The position numbers were made by a program, and so were the translations under genes. From an uncultured Oscillospiraceae bacterium (GTDB lineage: Bacteria > Bacillota > Clostridia > Oscillospirales > Ruminococcaceae): a stretch of 5,976 bases of DNA. The notes beneath the pieces are model-generated. The model saw only the letters and a program-made list of their open reading frames with translations, ran no database searches and was not told the DNA's origin. Of this stretch, positions 1 to 4,236 are shown piece after piece. The DNA lies in assembly GCA_900539195.1 (NCBI GenBank), contig UQBC01000055.1, positions 1 to 5,976 on the forward strand, read 5' to 3'. The first letter of the stretch is position 1. Every line of letters begins with the position of its first letter.

Positions 1-8
1 ATGATTTA

Positions 9-40
9 CCGCATAAAAATGCGGAGGTGCATACGCACCT
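9..40. repeat. Two abutting perfect hairpins
   Basis: Two perfect inverted repeats lie end to end. The first pairs CCGCAT (9-14) with ATGCGG (19-24) around an AAAA loop; the second pairs AGGTGC (25-30) with GCACCT (35-40) around ATAC. There is no base between the two stems, so they could stack coaxially. Neither is followed by a T-tract, so they are not ordinary intrinsic terminators on the plus strand. They may be the 3' part of an element or transcript starting left of the window. Function unknown. Confidence 0.75.
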
Positions 41-54
41 GTCCGAGAACGTTT

Positions 55-130
55 TAGCATTAAATAGTTTTGCTGTGCAAAACAGTGGCGTACCGCCACT
101 GTGGCTTGACAGCCACTTAATTTAATGCTA
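55..130. repeat. Four-way palindromic element (11-bp inverted repeat enclosing three hairpins)
   Basis: Outer arms TAGCATTAAAT (55-65) and ATTTAATGCTA (120-130) are perfect inverted repeats. They enclose three perfect hairpins: GTTTTGC/GCAAAAC (67-73/77-83), AGTGGCG/CGCCACT (84-90/94-100) and GTGGCT/AGCCAC (101-106/111-116), with 3-4 nt loops. Nearly every base is paired, giving a cloverleaf-like fold of 76 nt. It is not a tRNA: the loops are far too small and there is no anticodon or T-loop sequence. GCCACT at 112-117 could also pair with AGTGGC at 84-89, so alternative folds exist. The arms begin or end in TA, as in a miniature element inserted at a TA target, but this is inference. Confidence 0.75.
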
Positions 131-134
131 TAAT
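106..134 (+). promoter_or_regulatory. Consensus sigma-A promoter for the DtxR-type regulator gene
   Basis: TTGACA (106-111) and TATAAT (129-134) are both exact consensus hexamers, separated by 17 bp. The predicted transcription start is near 141, leaving a leader of about 56 nt. The -35 lies across the loop of the third hairpin of the palindromic element, and the -10 overlaps its right arm (120-130) by two bases. A small palindrome, CGGT (151-154)/ACCG (160-163), lies just after the predicted start and could be an operator; that is weak. Confidence 0.85.
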
Positions 135-196
135 AACAACAACGAATAAGCGGTGACTAACCGACAGAAATAACCAATTGAAAAGGTGGTGCTTGA

Positions 197-586
197 ATGC
201 CCGATATTCACGAATCCGGTGAAAATTATCTCGAAACAATCCTTATTCTGCGTGACAGAGGAATAGATGTACGTTCTATTGACATAGTACACGAAATGGA
301 GCTTTCAAAGCCGAGTGTAAGCCGTGCCATGAGCATATTGCGCAACGGAGGTTTTATAGAGGTTGACAGGGACGGATATATAACACTTACCGAACCCGGT
401 GAGGAGATAGCACAACGTATATACGAACGTCACAGAGTGCTTACCGACTGGCTTATCGGTATAGGCGTAGACGAAAAAACAGCTGCCGAGGATGCCTGCA
501 AGCTTGAACACGATATAAGCTCCGAATCGTTTGACAAGCTGAAAAAGCATATAAAAGAAAAGCACGTTGCCGCAGAAAATGTGTAA
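197..586 (+). CDS. DtxR/MntR-family metal-dependent transcriptional regulator, short form
   Basis: This is a 129-residue metal-dependent repressor of the DtxR/IdeR/MntR family, expected to bind DNA as a dimer when loaded with Fe(II) or Mn(II) and to control metal uptake genes. The N-terminal winged helix-turn-helix spans about residues 8-65, with the recognition region around SKPSVSRAM (37-45). The metal-binding dimerisation domain follows (about 66-125). Visible ligand positions are H79, C101, E104 and H105. C101 matches the Cys of DtxR rather than the Glu of Bacillus MntR, and N11 stands where MntR has Asp8 and DtxR has Met10. The C-terminal SH3/FeoA-like domain of full-length DtxR is absent, as in MntR. 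The start follows AAAGGTGG (182-189) at 7 nt spacing. Metal specificity (iron or manganese) cannot be decided here. Confidence 0.9.
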   Translation: MPDIHESGENYLETILILRDRGIDVRSIDIVHEMELSKPSVSRAMSILRNGGFIEVDRDGYITLTEPGEEIAQRIYERHRVLTDWLIGIGVDEKTAAEDACKLEHDISSESFDKLKKHIKEKHVAAENV

Positions 587-603
587 CGGTTTGGTTTTTT
601 ATC

Positions 604-631
604 TTGCAGTTGCCTTAAACTAACTTATATA
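604..631 (+). promoter_or_regulatory. Possible weak promoter upstream of the HD-GYP gene
   Basis: TTGCAG (604-609) and TATATA (626-631) are separated by 16 bp and would place a start near 638, ahead of the AAGAGGA ribosome binding site at 650-656. Both hexamers depart from consensus. No terminator is visible between the regulator gene and this site, so read-through from the strong promoter at 106-134 is an equally good explanation for expression of the downstream genes. Confidence 0.3.
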
Positions 632-665
632 CGGCAATCAGGGGAAAGAAAAGAGGAATGTCAGA

Positions 666-1349
666 GTGGAGCAGGAACAACCGAAAATTATCGACGCCAA
701 CAGTATAATTACACAGGACAACAAATTATATCACGAGTTTGTGGAGTGTATATCGTCTGCACTTGATGCGAGAGATCCGTATACGGGAGATCATTCGAGG
801 AGGGTCAGTGATACGGCTACGGTCCTTGCAAAAATGCTGGGACTTGCAGATGACGAAATACAGGAAATACATATAGCCGCTCACCTGCACGATATAGGAA
901 AAATCGGAATACCCGATTCAATATTGCTGAAGCCAGGCAGACTTGACGATGAAGAATGGGCGCTGATGAAACAGCATCCGCAGATAGGAGCGGATATACT
1001 GTCAAAGTCGCCCAGCTTTTCGAGAATTTCAGCGATAATACTTCATCACCATGAAAGATATGACGGAAAGGGCTACCCGTTCGGTGCAAAGCAGAAAGAG
1101 ATACCTGTAGGCTCAAGGATAATTGCCGTGTGTGATTCGATTGATGCAATGGCATCGGCAAGAGCCTACAGAAAAGCGCTTCCGCTTGATATAGTCAGAA
1201 ATGAAATAGAAAAGAATATCGGACTTATGTACGATCCTGCGGTGGCAAAGAAAATGCTTGACAACTGGAGTATAATAAAAGAGATATACGGACACGGCGA
1301 GCTTTGCGGAGAGTGTCATTTCTGCCATGATAACGGCGAGGAAATCTGA
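666..1349 (+). CDS. Stand-alone HD-GYP domain phosphodiesterase with C-terminal CxxCxxCH motif
   Basis: This 227-residue protein is a metal-dependent phosphohydrolase of the HD-GYP class, whose known members hydrolyse cyclic di-GMP (some 3'3'-cGAMP) in the cytoplasm. The domain fills residues about 23-203. Metal and catalytic residues visible are H43 (GDHSRRV), H75-D76 with K79 (HDIGK), H104, H128-H129 and D157. The GYP signature is complete as HHHERYDGKGYP (127-138). There is no receiver, GAF or membrane domain, so the input signal is unknown. The tail (211-221) carries C214, C217 and C220 followed by H221, probably a metal-binding knuckle. Translation most likely starts at GTG 666, 9 nt after AAGAGGA. 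An ATG at 658 is out of frame, too close to that site, and opens only 16 codons. The sirtuin gene follows after 15 bp. Confidence 0.92.
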   Translation: MEQEQPKIIDANSIITQDNKLYHEFVECISSALDARDPYTGDHSRRVSDTATVLAKMLGLADDEIQEIHIAAHLHDIGKIGIPDSILLKPGRLDDEEWALMKQHPQIGADILSKSPSFSRISAIILHHHERYDGKGYPFGAKQKEIPVGSRIIAVCDSIDAMASARAYRKALPLDIVRNEIEKNIGLMYDPAVAKKMLDNWSIIKEIYGHGELCGECHFCHDNGEEI

Positions 1350-1364
1350 AAGAGGGTCTTTTTT

Positions 1365-2078
1365 ATGAAAACGTTGCAGCAGATTGTTGATGAGAGCAGA
1401 TCTATAGTGTTTTTCGGCGGTGCGGGAGTGTCTACAGAAAGCGGGATACCCGACTTCCGTTCACCCGACGGGTTGTATAATCAGAAGTACGATGTACCTC
1501 CCGAAGAGCTTTTAAGCCACGAATATTTCTTTGAGCATACCGGGAAATTCTTTGAATTTTACCGTGAGAAAATGCTGTGCCTTGACGCAAAGCCGAACAA
1601 AGCGCATCTGAAGCTGGCTGAGCTTGAAAGGGCAGGAAAGCTGACAGCGGTTATAACCCAGAATATTGACGGACTTCACACTGCGGCAGGAAGCAAAACG
1701 GTTTATGAACTGCACGGAAGCGTTCACAGAAACTACTGCCTTAAGTGCGGAAAAAGCTACAGTGCGGAGTATATGCTCCACAGCGAGGGAATACCTCATT
1801 GCGAATGCGGCGGAATAATCAAGCCCGATGTTGTACTGTACGGCGAAAATCTTGACGACAGGACGGTAACCGGTGCGCTGTCTGCTATAGAGCAATGCGA
1901 CACACTGATTATCGGCGGAACTTCGCTCACAGTGTATCCTGCGGCGGGATTTATACGTTATTTCGGCGGCAGAAATCTGGTGCTTATAAATACGTCTGCC
2001 ACTCCTTATGACAGCAGGGCAGACCTTGCCATACACGAAAAGGTCGGAGAGGTGCTTGACAAGATAAAGGTAAACTGA
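1365..2078 (+). CDS. cobB: Sir2-family NAD-dependent protein deacylase
   Basis: This 237-residue sirtuin removes acetyl (or other acyl) groups from protein lysines, using NAD+ and releasing nicotinamide and O-acyl-ADP-ribose. The Rossmann-fold NAD site shows GAGVSTESGIPDFRS (19-33) and TQNIDGLH (98-105). The catalytic base is H117 in LHGS. The zinc module has all four Cys as two pairs, C125/C128 and C146/C148. GGTSLTVYPA (184-193) and LINTSATPYD (207-216) complete the cofactor pocket. Length is normal for bacterial sirtuins. Class III desuccinylases carry Y-x-x-R in the acyl pocket; here it reads Y66-R-E-K69, so a preference for acetyl-lysine is more likely (inference). The ribosome binding site AAAGAGGG (1349-1356) overlaps the stop codon of the HD-GYP gene by one base, supporting co-transcription. 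The symbol follows the common bacterial name for the family. Confidence 0.95.
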   Translation: MKTLQQIVDESRSIVFFGGAGVSTESGIPDFRSPDGLYNQKYDVPPEELLSHEYFFEHTGKFFEFYREKMLCLDAKPNKAHLKLAELERAGKLTAVITQNIDGLHTAAGSKTVYELHGSVHRNYCLKCGKSYSAEYMLHSEGIPHCECGGIIKPDVVLYGENLDDRTVTGALSAIEQCDTLIIGGTSLTVYPAAGFIRYFGGRNLVLINTSATPYDSRADLAIHEKVGEVLDKIKVN

Positions 2079-2081
2079 CAA

Positions 2082-2110
2082 ATACCCGTTGCAGTAAATT
2101 TGCAAGGGGT
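2082..2110 (+). repeat. Degenerate copy of the downstream terminator hairpin (29-bp direct repeat, left copy)
   Basis: Matches 2284-2312 at 28 of 29 positions; the only difference is G2088 against C2290. The copy still folds (2084-2093 with 2101-2110), but the change creates a G-G mismatch mid-stem. The outer stem pairs of the intact terminator and the T-tract are missing. It starts 3 bp after the sirtuin stop codon, where a terminator would be expected, so it may be a broken original. Confidence 0.7.
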
Positions 2111-2145
2111 CAGATTGTCGATAAACCTCTTGATTATTTAAAAAT

Positions 2146-2237
2146 GGGGTCGCAGGGGCGTAGCCCCCGACAGGGTCTAGGGGCGGTAGCCCCAGTAATA
2201 TAGCCCCTTTCCTGGGGAAAGGGGTTTGGGGATAGGG
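2146..2237. repeat. G-rich three-hairpin intergenic repeat (REP/MITE-like)
   Basis: Three hairpins lie in tandem. GGGGC/GCCCC (2155-2159/2163-2167, loop GTA) is extended by GTCG/CGAC (2149-2152/2168-2171) across a CA bulge. GGGGC/GCCCC follows again (2180-2184/2189-2193, loop GGTA). Last is CCCCTTTCC/GGAAAGGGG (2204-2212/2216-2224, loop TGG). The segment is much more G-rich than its surroundings and codes for nothing convincing. The first two hairpins share the same stem and a near-identical loop. Such compact GC-rich hairpin clusters are typical of dispersed extragenic repeats in gut Clostridia; that more copies exist in this genome is inference. Confidence 0.6.
2214..2237 (+). other. Canonical G-quadruplex motif
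   Basis: Four G-runs at 2214-2217, 2221-2224, 2228-2231 and 2235-2237 are separated by three-base loops AAA, TTT and ATA. This satisfies the standard G3+N1-7 pattern with short, equal loops and could fold on the plus strand or in the 3' tail of sirtuin read-through RNA. It shares bases with the third hairpin of the repeat (2204-2224), so the two folds exclude one another. Confidence 0.6.
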
Positions 2238-2279
2238 ATTGAGAACAAGCATTTTTTTGAAAAAACATACTTTTTCCAC

Positions 2280-2320
2280 AAGCATACCCCTTGCAGTAAA
2301 TTTGCAAGGGGTATGCTTTT
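2280..2320 (+). terminator. Intrinsic terminator closing the plus-strand gene cluster (possibly bidirectional)
   Basis: A perfect 16-bp stem (2280-2295 with 2303-2318) with a 7-nt GTAAATT loop is followed by TTTT (2317-2320), overlapping the stem foot by two bases. It is placed to stop transcripts coming from the sirtuin gene. On the minus strand the hairpin begins immediately after the stop codon (2319-2321) of the convergent oxidoreductase gene. There the T-run comes about 10 nt late, so termination in that direction is less certain. Its loop and inner stem are the second copy of the 29-bp direct repeat. Confidence 0.85.
2284..2312 (+). repeat. 29-bp direct repeat, right (intact) copy
   Basis: Near-identical partner of 2082-2110, offset by 202 bp. 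Here the stem is perfect, with C2290 pairing to G2308, and is part of the working terminator. The two copies bracket the G-rich hairpin repeat like a long target duplication or the product of a local duplication. Confidence 0.7.
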
Positions 2321-3305
2321 ATTCTCCGTCAAATTTCAAGTTCCATTGTTTGCGGCAATTGTCCATAATTTCAAGGACGGCTCTTGTCTGCCACAGCGGA
2401 TTTATATCGCTCTGCTTTTTGTTTTCGTCAAGACAGCGTTCCACCTCACGCACCTCATATTCATAGCCGTTGCAATCGTGAGTAATAGCAGGCTCAGCAA
2501 CAAGGTTGCCAAGCTCATCATACAGCTTTACCGAGCAAGTGCAGAAGAACCAGTTGCCGAAAACTATTCTGCCTTTGTTGCCGATTATGCAGGCGGAATT
2601 GTCTTTAAGAAAATCAAAACCGATATGCGAGTCGGCAAATTTCCCGTTTTCATATCTTAACAGCAGGGAAGCATCATAGTCGACATTGCTTTTACCAATG
2701 TATGCGCTTGTAATGATCTCTTTCGGTTTATATCCGAGGAAATCACAGGCAAATGTCAGCGGATATACGCCCAGATCAAGAAGAGAACCGCCGCCGAGAG
2801 AATTTGCATAAAGCCTGTCGTCCGGGTCATACGGGCACAATGACGACAGATCGGCACGGACAAGCTTTATGTCACCGATTCGTCCGGAGGCTACCCATTC
2901 CTTTGCCTGCCTGAACGCAGGAATAAACTTCATCCACATAGCTTCCATAAAGAATACGTTGTGTTTTTGGGCAAGTGCGATAAGCTCGTCAAGCTGTTTG
3001 CAGTTAAGCGTTATTGTCTTTTCGCAAAGTACGTTTTTCCTTTTTTCAATACAAATTTTTGCGTTTTCGTAATGCTGTGCCATAGGTGTTGCTATGTAGA
3101 TAATATCAACATCCGTATCATCTGCAAGCTGTTCGTAACTGCCGTAATGCTTTACCGCACCGTACTTTTCTGCAAATGCTCCGGCTTTATCTTCACTTCT
3201 TGACGCTACCGCATGAAGCACGGAATTTTCACTGTAGTTTATTGCCTCTGCAAGCTTAACGGCGATTTTTCCGGTAGCCATAATACCCCATCTGATTTTT
3301 TTCAT
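2319..3305 (-). CDS. Gfo/Idh/MocA-family NAD(P)-dependent oxidoreductase, dihydrodiol/xylose dehydrogenase-like
   Basis: This 328-residue cytoplasmic enzyme should oxidise or reduce a sugar or related polyol with NAD(P). The N-terminal Rossmann fold (about 1-120) opens with WGIMATGKIA (6-15), where A10 replaces the usual second glycine of the dinucleotide loop. The active-site lysine is K96 in CEKT (94-97; CEKP is more common). The C-terminal alpha/beta domain carries LLDLGVYPL (175-183), whose Y181 aligns with the catalytic Tyr of mammalian dimeric dihydrodiol dehydrogenase. FMEAMWMKFIPA (119-130) and the Y-E-x-x-E region near 283-290 also match that subgroup by memory. The substrate is not predictable. 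The start is backed by AAGGAG (3310-3315) only 4 nt upstream. It lies downstream of hpf on the same strand but behind a terminator, and no clear own promoter is visible. Confidence 0.92.
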   Translation of the reverse strand: MKKIRWGIMATGKIAVKLAEAINYSENSVLHAVASRSEDKAGAFAEKYGAVKHYGSYEQLADDTDVDIIYIATPMAQHYENAKICIEKRKNVLCEKTITLNCKQLDELIALAQKHNVFFMEAMWMKFIPAFRQAKEWVASGRIGDIKLVRADLSSLCPYDPDDRLYANSLGGGSLLDLGVYPLTFACDFLGYKPKEIITSAYIGKSNVDYDASLLLRYENGKFADSHIGFDFLKDNSACIIGNKGRIVFGNWFFCTCSVKLYDELGNLVAEPAITHDCNGYEYEVREVERCLDENKKQSDINPLWQTRAVLEIMDNCRKQWNLKFDGE

Positions 3306-3324
3306 ATTGCTCCTTATTATTTAT

Positions 3325-3360
3325 AAAAGTACTGCCGTACAGCTTTCACTGCACGGCAGT
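3325..3360 (-). terminator. Intrinsic terminator of hpf
   Basis: Read on the minus strand, a 10-bp stem (3360-3351 with 3340-3331, one G-U pair) closes a 10-nt loop and is followed by ACTTTTAT, with the T-run at 3328-3325. It lies 32 nt past the hpf stop codon. It ends about 10 nt before the ribosome binding site of the oxidoreductase gene, so it separates the two genes or attenuates transcription into the second. Confidence 0.8.
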
Positions 3361-3392
3361 TATGTTCAGTTGTTTACTTTTTTATACCGTTA

Positions 3393-3917
3393 TCAGACTT
3401 CTGAGGGCTCAAGAACCGCATAGTTGCCGTCGTCACGCTTATAAACTACATTGATCTCGCCTGTCCGGGCATTCTTGAACATAAAGAATGTATGCTCAAG
3501 CATATTCATCTGGAGGATAGCCTCTTCCTCTGACATAGGACGGAGATTGAACTTTTTATGTTTAACGACTTCAAAATCAGCCTGTTCTTCAACAACATCG
3601 TCAAATCCGCCCTTGAATGAGCTGTGCATCTGCTTTTCAACTCTTGTCTTGTTCTTGCGGATCTGTCTTATAATACGGTCTATGCAGGCATCAAATGCGT
3701 CGTTCTTGTCTGCCGCTTTCTGCTCTGAACGGAATATAAGTCCTGCTGTGCGGACTGTAACTTCGCAAGTTATCATATTTTTCTGCTCGGAAAGTGTTAC
3801 CTTGCAGTCAGCGTCACCTGAGAAGAAACGATCAAGCTTAGCTTCAATCTTCTTTGTTGCGTAATCTGAGAACGCCTGTGTTACCTGAATCTTCTTCGCT
3901 GTAATGTTTACTGTCAT
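3393..3917 (-). CDS. hpf: Long-form ribosome hibernation promoting factor (S30AE family)
   Basis: This 174-residue protein binds the 30S decoding region in slow growth and joins 70S ribosomes into inactive 100S dimers. The N-terminal S30AE domain (about 1-98) starts MTVNITAKKIQVT and ends in the basic RIIRQIRKNKTRVEKQ helix. An acidic linker (105-114) leads to the C-terminal dimerisation domain (about 115-172), with FNLRPMSEEEAILQMNML and NVVYKRDDGNYAVLEP, which marks the long type of Firmicutes. I chose the ATG at 3917, although the frame stays open to a TTG at 3983. The extra 22 residues do not resemble the family, and an AAAGGA site lies 11 nt upstream of 3917, a rather long spacing. It has its own promoter (4019-4047) and terminator. 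Confidence 0.95.
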   Translation of the reverse strand: MTVNITAKKIQVTQAFSDYATKKIEAKLDRFFSGDADCKVTLSEQKNMITCEVTVRTAGLIFRSEQKAADKNDAFDACIDRIIRQIRKNKTRVEKQMHSSFKGGFDDVVEEQADFEVVKHKKFNLRPMSEEEAILQMNMLEHTFFMFKNARTGEINVVYKRDDGNYAVLEPSEV

Positions 3918-4018
3918 ATAACTGTCATTCCTTTCGGGGCGATAAACGCCTTGAACTTTATTTGCAAGCGAAACCGTTTGCAAGGGTCTGAGGGGTCATA
4001 CCCTTTTGACTTGAGTTA

Positions 4019-4047
4019 ATTGTATCATATTTAGCTAAAATATACAA
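4019..4047 (-). promoter_or_regulatory. hpf promoter (extended -10)
   Basis: On the minus strand, -35 TTGTAT (4047-4042) and -10 TACAAT (4024-4019) are 17 bp apart. TG stands one base ahead of the -10, giving an extended -10 element that compensates for the weak -35. The predicted start is near 4012, leaving a leader of about 95 nt before the ATG at 3917. No sigma-B or sigma-H consensus was recognised. Confidence 0.7.
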
Positions 4048-4121
4048 GCCCTTTTCGGCAAAAAAATTAAATTTTATATAAATTGTGCAAAAGTGCCTTT
4101 TAAAATTCATCGTTTTATCAA

Positions 4122-4150
4122 TTGACTGTCACATTGTTCTATGGTATAAT
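4122..4150 (+). promoter_or_regulatory. Sigma-A promoter of the C1 peptidase gene
   Basis: TTGACT (4122-4127) and an exact TATAAT (4145-4150) are 17 bp apart, with TG at 4142-4143 adding an extended -10. The predicted start is near 4157, giving a leader of about 80 nt. This should be a strong constitutive promoter unless an operator overlaps it; none was recognised. Confidence 0.85.
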
Positions 4151-4207
4151 AAGACTGTAAAATGGCGTGAAGAATACATTCATTTATCATGGCACATTTG
4201 AACTTGA

Positions 4208-4230
4208 GAATTGCACAACAATTCGGGAGG
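4208..4230 (+). promoter_or_regulatory. Leader hairpin abutting the peptidase ribosome binding site
   Basis: GAATTG (4208-4213) pairs perfectly with CAATTC (4219-4224) around a 5-nt loop. The stem ends directly at the strong Shine-Dalgarno GGGAGG (4225-4230), which is 6 nt from the ATG at 4237. The stem does not cover the ribosome site, so it may keep it open or serve in mRNA stability. The stem is short and AT-rich. Confidence 0.4.
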
Positions 4231-4236
4231 TAACAT

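Larger units (their letters stand above)
3918..4236. other. Divergent intergenic region between hpf and the peptidase gene
   Basis: This 319-bp stretch has no convincing gene. It holds the hpf leader and promoter on the minus strand, an AT-rich centre (about 4048-4121, A- and T-tracts that could act as UP elements for either promoter), and the peptidase promoter and leader on the plus strand. In the hpf leader, TTTGCAAG occurs twice (3961-3968, 3977-3984). A 6-bp stem AAGGGT/ACCCTT (3982-3987/4000-4005) would form near the 5' end of the hpf mRNA and could protect it; this is inference. Confidence 0.7.

Noticed and set aside
3..125. Open plus-strand frame entering from the left edge and ending in TAA at 123
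   Set aside because: It runs straight through the palindromic element and has no recognisable domain. It is more likely a chance frame across the repeat, although it could be the altered tail of an upstream gene that cannot be seen.
55..130. tRNA-like cloverleaf of 76 nt
   Set aside because: The three hairpins have loops of 3-4 nt, the outer stem is 11 bp, and no anticodon loop, T-loop or CCA end fits.
587..612. Terminator after the DtxR-type regulator gene
   Set aside because: A T-run exists at 595-600, but only a 4-bp stem (CGTT/AACG) could precede it, which is too weak to call.
1512..2285. 257-codon minus-strand frame opposite the sirtuin gene
   Set aside because: It lies antisense to a fully conserved sirtuin, has no domain or ribosome site, and crosses the terminator and repeat region.
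2226..2660. 144-codon plus-strand frame over the repeat and the oxidoreductase gene
   Set aside because: It starts in the G-rich repeat, passes through the terminator and runs antisense to a clear Gfo/Idh/MocA gene.
3918..3983. N-terminal extension of hpf to a TTG at 3983
   Set aside because: The extra 22 residues are unlike S30AE proteins, and family start and length fit the ATG at 3917.
3958..3999. 13-codon leader peptide ahead of hpf on the minus strand
   Set aside because: The ATG is only a base or so from the AAGGG that would be its ribosome site, and nothing in its codons suggests attenuation.
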